Assembly: GCA_902596585.1 (NCBI GenBank)
Contig: CACJUL010000012.1
Location: 1 to 34,466 of the forward strand
Length of the DNA: 34,466 bases
Direction: 5' to 3'
From: an uncultured Prochlorococcus sp.
GTDB lineage: Bacteria; Cyanobacteriota; Cyanobacteriia; PCC-6307; Cyanobiaceae
Positions within the stretch are counted from its first letter, which is position 1. The number at the start of each line of letters is the position of its first letter. The notes under the pieces are model-generated. The model worked only from the letters and a program-made list of their open reading frames with translations. It did not search any database and was not told the DNA's origin. Made by a program: the position numbers and the translations under genes. Shown here piece after piece: positions 17,500 through 26,464 of this stretch.

Positions 17500-18513
17500 T
17501 TATTTCCTTAAAGTTGAGTTTAAAATTTCATTTTTAAAGTGATTTAAAGTCAATTTAATACCTTCCTCAAGATTAGTTTTTGCTTCCCAACCAAGATCAT
17601 TTATTTTTTTTGTGTCCAATTTCTTTCTAGGAGTCCCATCTGGCATTTCCTTGTTCCAAATTATTTCCCCTTTAAAACCAACTTGACTAGAGATAGTCTC
17701 TGATAAATCTTTTATAGAAACTTCATAGGGACTTCCTATGTTTAACCAATTAATTTCTCTGCCGTTGTGATCAATCCTCTTGAAATTTGGATCATTCCAT
17801 TTTTCTAAAACGAACAAACAAGCTTCAGCTAAGTCATCAACATATAAAAATTCTCTAAAGGGTTTACCAGTGCCCCAACATTCTACGTAGTCAAGTTTTT
17901 TTTCTTTTGCATCATGGAATTTCCTAATTAAGGCTGGTATTACATGACTGTCTTGTAAATTATAATTATCTCCAGGCCCATAAAGATTTGTAGGCATTAA
18001 ACAGATTGAATTAAAATTATGTTGTTTTCTAAGAGCTTGGCATAACTTTATCCCCGAGATTTTTGCAAGGGCGTAGAACTCATTAGTTGTTTCAAGAGTA
18101 TCAGTTAGTAAATATTCTTCTTTTATTGGTTGAGTGGCAAACTTAGGATAAATACAACTACTCCCTAGGAAGATTAGAGTTTTTACTTTAAATAACCATG
18201 AAAGCTCAATTAGGTTGGTTTGAATTTTAATATTTTCAAGGATGAAATCAAATGGTTTTGAGTTATTTGCATGTATGCCTCCAACTTTAGCTGCAGCAAT
18301 AATTACAATATTTGGTCTGTTTTCATTAAACCAGCTTTTAACTGAAGCAAAATCAGTAAGGTCAAGTTCGTCTCTATTAGGAGATAAAATTAAGGTTTTT
18401 TTAAATTGTTCTTTATTTTTATTCTTCCAAATATTTCTTATGATGGCACTGCCAACCATACCATTGCCACCTGCAATAAAAATTCTTTCAGAATAATCAA
18501 GAGAATTTTTCAT
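17500..18513 (-). CDS. fcl: GDP-L-fucose synthase
   Basis: NADPH-dependent 3,5-epimerase/4-reductase (WcaG) that converts GDP-4-keto-6-deoxy-D-mannose to GDP-L-fucose. 337 residues. The cofactor motif is AGGNGMVGSAI (residues 14-24), AAAKVGGIHAN is typical of the family, and the catalytic GSSCIYPK (Ser119, Cys120) and YALAK (Tyr147, Lys151) are intact. The start ATG at 18513 follows gmd by 11 bases, so the two form one transcription unit with gmd first. The C-terminus ends normally. The product would be fucose for the surface polysaccharide. Confidence 0.95.
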   Translation of the reverse strand: MKNSLDYSERIFIAGGNGMVGSAIIRNIWKNKNKEQFKKTLILSPNRDELDLTDFASVKSWFNENRPNIVIIAAAKVGGIHANNSKPFDFILENIKIQTNLIELSWLFKVKTLIFLGSSCIYPKFATQPIKEEYLLTDTLETTNEFYALAKISGIKLCQALRKQHNFNSICLMPTNLYGPGDNYNLQDSHVIPALIRKFHDAKEKKLDYVECWGTGKPFREFLYVDDLAEACLFVLEKWNDPNFKRIDHNGREINWLNIGSPYEVSIKDLSETISSQVGFKGEIIWNKEMPDGTPRKKLDTKKINDLGWEAKTNLEEGIKLTLNHFKNEILNSTLRK

Positions 18514-18524
18514 AATTAAAGATT

Positions 18525-19616
18525 TTAAGTTATTTTGTATAATTTTTGAACTTCATTTTCTACAATCTTTAGGTCTTCCTTAATCATTTCTGCAATCATT
18601 TCCTCAAGTGTTATTTTTGGTTCCCAACCTAATTCATTTTTAGCTTTGGTTGAGTCTCCACAAAGTTGATCGACTTCTGTTGGTCTGTAATATCTTTTAT
18701 CGACTTTAATAACTATTTCTCCAGTATCAACTCTCCTCCCAATTTCATCGGCACCATTGCCCTCCCATTCAATTCCTTTCTTATCATATGAGCTCCAACC
18801 TAGCTCAATTGCAGCTAACTCACAAAATCTTCTGACGGTTTCCATTCTCCCTGTAGCTATCACATAATCTTTTGGAATACTTTGTTGCAACATTAACCAC
18901 TGAACTTCAACATAATCTTTGGCATGTCCCCAGTCTCTCTTAGAGTTAAGATTTCCTAGATAAAGACATTTATCAATTCCTTTATCTATTCTTGATAAAC
19001 CTCTAGTGATTTTTCTAGTGACAAATGTTTCTCCTCGTCTTGGGCTTTCATGGTTAAATAATATTCCATTACAACCAAAAATATCGTAGGCATCTCTATA
19101 ATTTTTTGTAATCCAATAAGCGTATAGTTTCGCTACTGCATAGGGACTTCGAGGATTAAAAGGTGTTTCTTCATTCTGAGGTGATTCTTTCACTAGTCCA
19201 TATAACTCACTTGTGCTGGCCTGATAATATTTAGTTTTTTTCTCTTTTTCAAGGATTCTTATTGCCTCAAGTATTCGCAGGGTTCCAATCGCATCACTAT
19301 TGGCTGTATATTCGGGTGTTTCAAAGCTAACAGCAACATGACTTTGTGCTCCTAAGTTATAAATTTCATCTGGATCAACTTGTTTCATTATTCTTATTAG
19401 ATTTGTACTATCAGTAAGATCTCCGTAATGCAGAATAAAATTGGCACTTGTTACGTGTGGATCTTGATAAAGGTGATCGATACGATCGGTATTAAAACTG
19501 CTTGATCTTCTTTTGACTCCATGAACTTCATAACCTTTCTTCAAAAGAAACTCTGCAAGATAACTACCATCTTGTCCAGTAATCCCAGTTATTAGAGCTT
19601 TTTTATTATTACTCAT
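18525..19616 (-). CDS. gmd: GDP-mannose 4,6-dehydratase
   Basis: Makes GDP-4-keto-6-deoxy-D-mannose from GDP-D-mannose. 363 residues, a full-length family member. The Rossmann motif [15 protein letters not shown] is at 11-25, [13 protein letters not shown] at 87-99, the catalytic STSELYG (Thr135, Glu137) and YAVAK (Tyr159, Lys163) are complete, and [16 protein letters not shown] is diagnostic for GMD. ATG start at 19616. It is upstream of and probably co-transcribed with fcl, in the usual gmd-fcl order. It uses NADP(H) and supplies the fucose branch; GDP-mannose itself must be made by genes outside the window. Confidence 0.97.
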   Translation of the reverse strand: MSNNKKALITGITGQDGSYLAEFLLKKGYEVHGVKRRSSSFNTDRIDHLYQDPHVTSANFILHYGDLTDSTNLIRIMKQVDPDEIYNLGAQSHVAVSFETPEYTANSDAIGTLRILEAIRILEKEKKTKYYQASTSELYGLVKESPQNEETPFNPRSPYAVAKLYAYWITKNYRDAYDIFGCNGILFNHESPRRGETFVTRKITRGLSRIDKGIDKCLYLGNLNSKRDWGHAKDYVEVQWLMLQQSIPKDYVIATGRMETVRRFCELAAIELGWSSYDKKGIEWEGNGADEIGRRVDTGEIVIKVDKRYYRPTEVDQLCGDSTKAKNELGWEPKITLEEMIAEMIKEDLKIVENEVQKLYKIT

Positions 19617-19874
19617 TAAGAAGAACTTAAGAAAAAAAATAAGATTTATCGAATTTAGTTTTTAGCAAACCATAATCCAAATATAACCTATGAACTACAT
19701 ATATTATTTACTTAAAATTATCAATTTTAATAAACTCATAATTAATCTTTTTAACAATTTTTTTTAAGATCATCATTATTTAGGCTACAAAAAAAATTAA
19801 TTAAATAAAAAAATGCAGAAATTTTATTCTTTTAATTTATGATGTGATAGCTAATAAATTCCAAAAAATATCCT

Positions 19875-21254
19875 ATGAAAGTCAAAGACAAAATTTTAAT
19901 CTTTATAGATATGGAAATGATATTAAGACATTTTATTGCTAATGAAACATTTAAGGAATTAAATAAAAATTATGATTTGGTATACGTATTTAATAATGAT
20001 AGATATAATTTCAAGAAAAATAAAATTGTTAGTGATCATATTTCAAGTGAAAAAATTAGAATAACAAATATACCAAGATCAAGGATAGGATATTGGTTTT
20101 ACCTTTATATTACTACTGTTCTAAGGCAGCAAAGAGGTACTAAGAATTTCTCTGCACGTATAAGACAAGAATATTTAAGACTTGGAAGAAGAAATGTTAT
20201 TTTAGCTTTAATTGCAGGCTTGCCTATCGTTTATCATATATTCCGTTTTCTTTTTGTTAGAAAAATGGGAATCCATTCTAGTGTTACTGAAATCATAAAA
20301 AAAGAAAAACCTAAAATAATTATTCATCCAAGTATCCTTCAAGGTTATTACGTTAACGAACTTATAAGATATACCGTTGTCGATGACAACTCAATTCCTC
20401 TAATCTTTTTAATGAACTCTTGGGATAACCCATCCGCAAAAGCTTTTTGCAGTGGATCACCAAGTAAGTTAGTTGTATGGGGTGAACAGAGCAAAAATCA
20501 TGCCATTGAGTATATGAAAATGAATCCTCAAAATATTGAATGTTTTGGGGCAGCCCAGTTTGAAATTTATAAACAGGAAACTAAGTTTACTAGACAAGAA
20601 CTTTGCGACTTTTTTAAAGTAGATAAAAGTAAAAGGATTATTCTTTATGCTGGAGCTGGCCATGGTAAATATGAATCTTTATACTTGGAATTGTTAGATA
20701 GTTACATTAAAAATGGCGCACTTCCAAATTGTCATGTAATTTACAGACCACATCCTTGGAGAGGAGGATTAGGAGAGGGTGAAAGAGATTTCTTTTCGCT
20801 AAATCTTCAAAATATAACAATGGATCCAACTATGTCTGATTACTATAGAAAAGATATTGAGAAACCTTCCAATAATATGTTCTTAACTGACTATAGAAAT
20901 ACTAGGGATTTACTGAGTCTGGTTGATTGTGTGATCTCTCCTCTTTCAACAATGCTTGTGGAGTCAATAATTAATGGTAAACCAATATTAATGTTTTTCC
21001 CTGAACGTCAATATAGTAGTGATTTTGCAATAGATGAAATTCATTTTGCAGAATTTTTAAAAATTAAGATAATAAATAAATGTTTAAAAGAAGATGATTT
21101 TTTAAAATCCTGCCAAAATTTATATAAACAAATTGATGATAAAAATATTTCTCTTGCTTTAAAAAAAGCTTCTAATTTTTTTGTATCATCCTCAAAGAAA
21201 TCTTATGGCGAGCAATTACTGAAATTAGTCGAAAATTTAAATAAAAAAACCTAG
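19875..21254 (+). CDS. Putative GT-B-fold glycosyltransferase, unassigned family
   Basis: 459-residue protein that I place loosely among GT-B-like transferases (capsule, CDP-glycerol or 2-epimerase-like C-terminal fold). The evidence is a C-terminal nucleotide-binding-like half with ILYAGAGHGKYES, VIYRPHPWRGG and SPLSTMLVESIINGKPILMF, the last being the serine/glutamate-rich motif seen in such enzymes. A hydrophobic run near residues 113-130 may associate with the membrane. ATG start at 19875. It is the only plus-strand gene between gmd and the sulfur cassette; its stop is a single base from the end of the convergent cysteine dioxygenase gene. It is a candidate for transferring a local sugar, possibly the sulfonated one. 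Specificity unknown. Confidence 0.65.
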   Translation: MKVKDKILIFIDMEMILRHFIANETFKELNKNYDLVYVFNNDRYNFKKNKIVSDHISSEKIRITNIPRSRIGYWFYLYITTVLRQQRGTKNFSARIRQEYLRLGRRNVILALIAGLPIVYHIFRFLFVRKMGIHSSVTEIIKKEKPKIIIHPSILQGYYVNELIRYTVVDDNSIPLIFLMNSWDNPSAKAFCSGSPSKLVVWGEQSKNHAIEYMKMNPQNIECFGAAQFEIYKQETKFTRQELCDFFKVDKSKRIILYAGAGHGKYESLYLELLDSYIKNGALPNCHVIYRPHPWRGGLGEGERDFFSLNLQNITMDPTMSDYYRKDIEKPSNNMFLTDYRNTRDLLSLVDCVISPLSTMLVESIINGKPILMFFPERQYSSDFAIDEIHFAEFLKIKIINKCLKEDDFLKSCQNLYKQIDDKNISLALKKASNFFVSSSKKSYGEQLLKLVENLNKKT

Positions 21255-21255
21255 A

Positions 21256-21822
21256 TTAATAACATTGAATAATTTTATTTATGGTCTCAATATCTTTGAA
21301 CTCTGATCTATAACCTTCAATTTCCTGAAATTCATCATCAAGATAAATCCCCTTATTTAAATTAAAGTTATTACCATAAATATGCATACTTATAGTTTGA
21401 TGTAAACTTTCTCCAGTTGAGACTTTATGCCAATCAGATATAGGTGGACAAAAGGATTGAGAACTGCCATCTTTTAGAATTAAACCACCTCTTGAAAAAA
21501 AAGATCCTTCTTTTGTTTTATTCCAATCTTCAACAAAAAGAAATCCATTGAAAACATGGAGTATACCCCAAGTATTGTGACAATGAATCTTACCAGTGTA
21601 GTTGAATGAGAAAACGTCAATTTGAATATTAAATAGATTTCTATCATCTTGATGTATTAAATATCTTCCATAAGGGATATCAGTAACTTTTTTAAAGTGA
21701 TATTTACTAAGTAGAGGGAATAATTCTTGTTGGAGTTTACAAATTGATTCCATGGTATGAATTTTATTAGTTGCAGTATATTTTTCAACAATATAAACTA
21801 ATGGTTTCCAAAGAGTATTCAT
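21256..21822 (-). CDS. Cysteine dioxygenase-type thiol dioxygenase (cupin)
   Basis: 188-residue non-heme iron enzyme that I predict oxidises L-cysteine to cysteine sulfinate with O2. Comparison with remembered mammalian cysteine dioxygenase is good along the core. IHCHNTWG gives iron ligands His80 and His82, SDWHKV gives His132, and SMHIYG gives the Ser145-His147-Tyr149 triad with the same 13-residue step from the third ligand. YGRYLIHQ places Arg53 where CDO Arg60 binds the cysteine carboxylate, which favours cysteine over 3-mercaptopropionate. The crosslinking Cys of animal CDO is Gly87, as in bacterial forms. Its start overlaps the PLP gene stop by ATGA, so the two are translationally coupled. 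Another thiol substrate remains possible. Confidence 0.78.
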   Translation of the reverse strand: MNTLWKPLVYIVEKYTATNKIHTMESICKLQQELFPLLSKYHFKKVTDIPYGRYLIHQDDRNLFNIQIDVFSFNYTGKIHCHNTWGILHVFNGFLFVEDWNKTKEGSFFSRGGLILKDGSSQSFCPPISDWHKVSTGESLHQTISMHIYGNNFNLNKGIYLDDEFQEIEGYRSEFKDIETINKIIQCY

Positions 21823-23000
21823 TTTTTTAAAAGTTCCACCATAGCAGCCACCATCCTTTCCACAGCATAATTTAGACGTTCTTCTGATTCATAATAAGGC
21901 AGACCAAATCTCAGCCTATAAATTGTCGAAGATTTTTTAGATATTTTAATAAATTTGCTATGTATATTTGAATTATGTAATTCTTGATAGTATTCATATG
22001 GTAAATTTCTAATTGGATTTTTCCAATCTAAGAGAATTACTGAGTCATTCATTGATATTTGAAAGATATTTTTTAAGATACTCTTTTCTAAAAGAACAAA
22101 AAATGTTTTTGCCAATTTAAGACTTTTACTAAAAACATTTTCATGACCTACTTCTTTTAAAATTAAAAGAGCCTCAAGTAAACCTGCATACGTTATAAAA
22201 CTTTGCCCACCTGATTCTTCAAAATATGAGGCTTTATTGATAGGGTCAATGGGTTCTCCATAATGGAATCTTGGCAACCTTTTTATAGTCTCTTTATTAA
22301 TCCACATAAAACCAGAACCCTGAGGCCCAAATAGCCATTTATGCCCTGAACAAACAACAATATCAGAGTTAGTAAAAATTATCTTTTCTATTCCAATGCT
22401 TTGAGCACTATCTAGAATAGTAATTGCATCTGGATATAGTTTCTTGATTATTTTAAAGCAACTATTTATCGGTAATTTTAAATTTTGATCCCAAGTTTTT
22501 TGAGAAAGCAAGAAAATATTTGGGATATTATTTTTTATAAAATTTTCAAACAGTTCAGAATTGAATAAAATTTGGTCACTAATTTTTATTACTTGATAAA
22601 AAGGGTGGTTCTCAAAATTTAATAAAGCCCCCTTATGCTCATGGTGACTGGTGAGAATTTTTACTGGATTATTTTTACTAGCTCCTTCCCAAAGTCGAAG
22701 GAAACTTTCACTTAATTTGTTACACCAAGATGTAGTAGAACCTCCAATTGCTAACTCATGATTTGGATGAGGCCACAATATATTTGCTTCTTCTCTAATT
22801 CTTTGTAAATTTGCTCTACCTTTTTTATAAATATTCAATGGGTTTTTATTATCTTTACAGGACTGATGAATAGCATTTATTACTGGCAAAGAAGGTGATC
22901 CCATTGTTCCAGGATTTAAATTCAAGATGTTTTTATTGTTTTCTATATCAAAGTATTTATTTTTGAATTTATCCCAATCAAAACTATTATTTTCTCTCAT
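21819..23000 (-). CDS. Class V PLP enzyme, possible cysteine sulfinate desulfinase/C-S lyase
   Basis: 393-residue fold-type I PLP protein of the aminotransferase class V/cysteine desulfurase superfamily. Visible residues are SHHEHKGALL (His122, ring stacking), ILDSAQSIG (Asp197 on the pyridine nitrogen, Gln200) and CSGHKWLFGPQGSG (Lys221, Schiff base), with YRLRFGLPYYESEERL near the C-terminus. The cysteines are 48, 93, 181 and 217; none lies in the C-terminal half where SufS/IscS carry the persulfide cysteine. In this family sulfinate cleavage does not need that cysteine, so with the coupled dioxygenase gene I infer release of sulfite (or SO2) and alanine from cysteine sulfinate. Other C-S lyase, epimerase or aminotransferase activity cannot be excluded. 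It is divergent from the SQD1-like gene. Confidence 0.7.
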   Translation of the reverse strand: MRENNSFDWDKFKNKYFDIENNKNILNLNPGTMGSPSLPVINAIHQSCKDNKNPLNIYKKGRANLQRIREEANILWPHPNHELAIGGSTTSWCNKLSESFLRLWEGASKNNPVKILTSHHEHKGALLNFENHPFYQVIKISDQILFNSELFENFIKNNIPNIFLLSQKTWDQNLKLPINSCFKIIKKLYPDAITILDSAQSIGIEKIIFTNSDIVVCSGHKWLFGPQGSGFMWINKETIKRLPRFHYGEPIDPINKASYFEESGGQSFITYAGLLEALLILKEVGHENVFSKSLKLAKTFFVLLEKSILKNIFQISMNDSVILLDWKNPIRNLPYEYYQELHNSNIHSKFIKISKKSSTIYRLRFGLPYYESEERLNYAVERMVAAMVELLKK

Positions 23001-23091
23001 TTATGAGTTAACAAGACTTAATTTTAATTTTATCTTATTTAATTTATATTAGTAATAGGTTAGAATTTAACACGGGTAAAATTCATACTTT
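23001..23091. promoter_or_regulatory. Divergent intergenic region of the sulfur cassette
   Basis: Ninety-one AT-rich bases between the PLP gene (minus) and the SQD1-like gene (plus) must carry promoters for both. A TAGAAT at 23061-23066 is a possible -10 for the plus-strand gene, without a convincing -35. No operator-like palindrome is clear. Confidence 0.35.
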
Positions 23092-24246
23092 ATGAAAATA
23101 GTTGTAGCAGGTGGAGATGGCTACATTGGTTGGCCATTATCTTTGAAGTTAGCAAAAAATTATCCTAATGCAAAAATTATTATTATTGATAATGGATTGA
23201 AAAGGAGATTGATAGAAAAACAATCAACTGAGAGTATAACTCCTATTTTATCTTTGGAGAATAGAGTAAAAGAAGCTAACGCAGAAGTATCGTTTAAAAA
23301 CTTGTCATTTAGGGATATCGATGTAAGCAGTGAAGAATTAGCCAAATTCATGGCATTAGAGAGACCAAACATCTTTTACCATTTAGCTCAAATACCATCA
23401 GCACCTTACTCTATGGCAAATGTGAATGGTGCAGTACACACTCTAGTAAATAATGAAGTTGGTAATACAAGACTCGCTTGGGCTGTAAGAAAATATTGTC
23501 CCGAATGTCACATTATTAAATTAGGCTCTTTCGGCGAATATTTTGCAGATGAGTTAGATGTTGCTGAAGGTTATTTTTGTCCTGAATATAAAGGTAAGAA
23601 ATCAACAGTACCTGTTCCCTACCCAAGGAGAGCAGATGATGTATATCACATAACGAAAATCAATGATTCGAATATTTTAGCCATGGCTACTAGCCAGTGG
23701 AATCTTAAAGTTACAGAAATAATGCAAGCAACTATTTTTGGAATTGGAACCGAAGAAACTTTATTAAAAGAATCTTTATATAACAGATTTGATTGCGATT
23801 CAAATTTTGGGACGGTTGTTAATAGATTTGTTGCACAAGCAATATTAAAAAAAGAACTTACAATTTATGGAACAGGAAAGCAAAGAACAGGCTTAATGTA
23901 TCTCCGAGACGCAATTGAATCTTTAGTGTCTTTAGTTGATTTAGATAGTAAATTTGGAGAACATAAGATAATAAATCATGTATCAGAGAAGGATTTCTGT
24001 ATTAATGAGATTGCTGATGTAGTTATAAATTGTGCAAATAAATATGGAATAAAAATTGTGGCTAAGCATGGTGATAATCCTAGATCTGAAAATGTGCTAG
24101 AAAAGAAAAAATATAGTATTGAGTCAAGTTATGCAAAATCTATTACCCCTATTGAAACAGCTATTACCGAAATGATTCAATTAGCTGATAGATATAAAGA
24201 TAGAATTTCTCCTGAGTTTGTTAGAGTTGGGAAAACGTGGTTTTAA
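23092..24246 (+). CDS. UDP-sulfoquinovose synthase homologue (SQD1/SqdB family)
   Basis: 384-residue extended SDR. Known family members make UDP-sulfoquinovose from UDP-glucose and sulfite. The N-terminus GGDGYIGWPL (7-16) matches the SQD1 GGDGYCGW motif; KRRLIEKQSTESITPI, SAPYSM (103-108), KLGSFGEY (143-150), FGTVVNRFVAQA and IYGTGKQRTG also follow SQD1 block by block. The catalytic Tyr185-His186 and Lys189 (YHITK) are kept; Ser146 replaces the usual Thr, and the Arg before SAPYSM is absent (IPSAPYSM). It is adjacent to the dioxygenase/PLP pair and shares its stop region with neuB. Placement in a glycan island suggests a surface sugar rather than SQDG lipid. A different sulfonated or 4-keto hexose is possible. 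Confidence 0.85.
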   Translation: MKIVVAGGDGYIGWPLSLKLAKNYPNAKIIIIDNGLKRRLIEKQSTESITPILSLENRVKEANAEVSFKNLSFRDIDVSSEELAKFMALERPNIFYHLAQIPSAPYSMANVNGAVHTLVNNEVGNTRLAWAVRKYCPECHIIKLGSFGEYFADELDVAEGYFCPEYKGKKSTVPVPYPRRADDVYHITKINDSNILAMATSQWNLKVTEIMQATIFGIGTEETLLKESLYNRFDCDSNFGTVVNRFVAQAILKKELTIYGTGKQRTGLMYLRDAIESLVSLVDLDSKFGEHKIINHVSEKDFCINEIADVVINCANKYGIKIVAKHGDNPRSENVLEKKKYSIESSYAKSITPIETAITEMIQLADRYKDRISPEFVRVGKTWF

Positions 24247-25241
24247 TTAATAACAGATTTTAAAGAAGATAATTCTATAGGACTACCTGATGACATCCCT
24301 TCAATAAAAGAATATTTATTCTCAAAATTTATATCTTCAAATCTAGTTCCTGTGAATGGTCTTTTCATTTCATAGCAATCGTAAGTTAATATTTCATCTT
24401 TTTTCACATCTTTTTTTAAATATGGAGATTTGCAAGCCCAAAAAATATTTTCTTTGGCTGATTCAGTTACAAATTTTTCATATAGTCCTATTTGATCGAA
24501 AGTCCTATTTAGCGATTTTCTTAGTTGTTTTAATTCACTAGGAAGAGAAGCAACTTTCCAATCTTGAGCATTCGGAATATTTTTTTCTAAAGTAATATGT
24601 CTTTCGATAATTTTCGCTCCAAAGCATATTGAATTGATACAAGCTAAATGGTCAGGCGTATGATCAGAATATCCGATATGACAATTTTCATACCTATTAG
24701 AGAAATCCTTTAGTACAGATAAATTAACTTCATTATCATTGGTAGGATAAGAGGTATTACAATGCAATATTGATAGTTCTTTCTTTTTTGATTTAGCAAT
24801 TTCTACGACGTTGTCAATGTCTTTAATATTGCTTAAACCGGTTGAATAGATTAAGTGATCGCAATAATCAAGACACTTAGAAATAAATGGTAAATTCCCC
24901 ACTTCCCCTGAACCAATTTTTAAAGCTTTGATATTTATGTTTTTTAGATAAGGTAAGATGTAATCATCATGTGGTGTGATAATGAAATCAATATTAGATT
25001 CATCGCAAAGTTTGGAGATTTTTATTATTTCCTCAACTTTTAATACTCTATCTTTAAGCCTTTTTTTCCAACCTTTAGCTTCATTTGCGAATAAATTATC
25101 TGCGCTAAAAACCTGAATTTTGAATGCATCGCAGTTGGCATCTATCGCTGCATTTAAAAGTTCTATAGCTTTCGTCATTGATCCAAAGTGAGCTACACCA
25201 GCTTCCGCTATTAAATAGGGATATTTATTAAAAGTAATCAT
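24243..25241 (-). CDS. NeuB-family nonulosonate synthase (sialic/legionaminic/pseudaminic acid type)
   Basis: 332-residue TIM-barrel enzyme that condenses phosphoenolpyruvate with a six-carbon amino sugar to give a nine-carbon acid. Family motifs: LIAEAGVAHFG, FIITPHD, KIGSGEVGNLPFI (108-120), LHCNTSYPT (159-167), GYSDHT (190-195) and IERHITLEK (212-220). The C-terminal SAF/antifreeze-like domain is present (about 265-332, with KRPFTGT). After IERHITLEK the usual GPDHxxSL is replaced by NAQDWKVASL, suggesting a divergent subgroup. Its start overlaps the amidotransferase stop by ATGA, so the product is probably an amidinated nonulosonate. It ends convergent with the SQD1-like gene, their TAA codons overlapping in TTAA. 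Which acid is formed cannot be told. Confidence 0.9.
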   Translation of the reverse strand: MITFNKYPYLIAEAGVAHFGSMTKAIELLNAAIDANCDAFKIQVFSADNLFANEAKGWKKRLKDRVLKVEEIIKISKLCDESNIDFIITPHDDYILPYLKNINIKALKIGSGEVGNLPFISKCLDYCDHLIYSTGLSNIKDIDNVVEIAKSKKKELSILHCNTSYPTNDNEVNLSVLKDFSNRYENCHIGYSDHTPDHLACINSICFGAKIIERHITLEKNIPNAQDWKVASLPSELKQLRKSLNRTFDQIGLYEKFVTESAKENIFWACKSPYLKKDVKKDEILTYDCYEMKRPFTGTRFEDINFENKYSFIEGMSSGSPIELSSLKSVIN

Positions 25242-26425
25242 GAAACTTTATGCTTTAGTTGCCATTCACCGTCCACTTTATCCCAAATATGATCACTACG
25301 AGATTTATCGATAATCTCTTTAAACTGATTTTCATCAACATTTATATAATTTAAAAAATGTTCATAATATCTTTTAGGGAATTCACCATCAAATTTTTTC
25401 ACTAGAGAAACACCTTCTTCTCTAGTGATATGCTTATTTCTTATTTCTGAAGCAGCATCATATGTTGCTCGTCCAATGCCGTATTTAATATAAGTTGTAT
25501 AGTAATGAAATCCATCAATTTTGTCATCAAGTGAAGCGTATGTTGAATATGTTCCTTCAGACCTTATTGAATTATCCTTAAATCCGCAGTTTTCAACTGC
25601 ATAATAGTAGTTTTCTTGAGGGATCCATTTTCTGTAATAGCTCATAAAATGAACCTCAAGATCACTCGATATATTTTTTAAGGGTTTGTATAAATTTAAA
25701 TCAGATTCTGAAATCCCATGATCTGAAAGCTCCTTAATATTTAGCCCTCCTATCCTCAATTCTTCTGAATTCCCTGTAAAAAAATTTCGCGGCATCGTTT
25801 TCTGATCCCAATCTAGATTACTTCCCCCTTCAGCTTGATTTTCACCATAAAAAACTAAATTTATTCCATAATCTTTGGCAATTCTAGGACCTATATATTT
25901 TTGGCCAATTATGAATGGTTGAAAAGGATGTAATAGATTTTTAAATGAAATTGAAGTTAGCTTCTTATGCACAGATCTATCAGGAGTGATTAAAAAATTG
26001 TCATGCCCAGATTCTATCCATGAAATAAAATTCTTCCACCCAATTTCCGTATAGCTATGAGGAGCCCAAGTAACTGTAAGAGGATTCATACCATATTTGT
26101 TTTTAAGTATATGGGATACATATGCGCTATCTTTCCCCCCACTCCCTGGAACTACTACGTCATAAGATCCATCTTTACTTCTGTGTTTATCAAGCAATTT
26201 TAATAATTCTTTTTCTCTGGAATCCCAATCCACGACATCATATTTATATTCATGATATCTACAAGCAGCGCAAATTCCATCTTCAAATCCAATAGTACTC
26301 TTTTTGGTAGAATTTTCTTTAGAACTCTTATTCTTGAATTCTGGTACCGTGCCTGGCCTCTGATTAGAAACAACGCATTTCTTGCAAAAAATTACTTTTT
26401 CTGGGAGACCCCAAAGTGTTTTCAT
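25238..26425 (-). CDS. N-acetyl sugar amidotransferase (WbpG/PseA family)
   Basis: 395-residue PP-loop ATPase-type enzyme that converts an N-acetyl group to an acetamidino group using ammonia supplied by a HisH/HisF pair. The PP-loop PGSGGKDSAY (Ser95-Ser100) is intact and two CxxC-like pairs (Cys14/Cys17 and Cys52/Cys55) probably bind zinc. Further typical blocks are VTWAPHSYTEIGW and FYGENQAEGG. It is 39 bases downstream of HisH2 and coupled to the NeuB gene. In Pseudomonas wbpG works with hisH2/hisF2, and pseA makes acetamidino-pseudaminic acid in Campylobacter; the linkage to NeuB here favours modification of the nonulosonate or its precursor. Confidence 0.92.
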   Translation of the reverse strand: MKTLWGLPEKVIFCKKCVVSNQRPGTVPEFKNKSSKENSTKKSTIGFEDGICAACRYHEYKYDVVDWDSREKELLKLLDKHRSKDGSYDVVVPGSGGKDSAYVSHILKNKYGMNPLTVTWAPHSYTEIGWKNFISWIESGHDNFLITPDRSVHKKLTSISFKNLLHPFQPFIIGQKYIGPRIAKDYGINLVFYGENQAEGGSNLDWDQKTMPRNFFTGNSEELRIGGLNIKELSDHGISESDLNLYKPLKNISSDLEVHFMSYYRKWIPQENYYYAVENCGFKDNSIRSEGTYSTYASLDDKIDGFHYYTTYIKYGIGRATYDAASEIRNKHITREEGVSLVKKFDGEFPKRYYEHFLNYINVDENQFKEIIDKSRSDHIWDKVDGEWQLKHKVS

Positions 26426-26464
26426 AAAAATTTTTCTATATCATACCTTATTAAAGTGTTTCGA

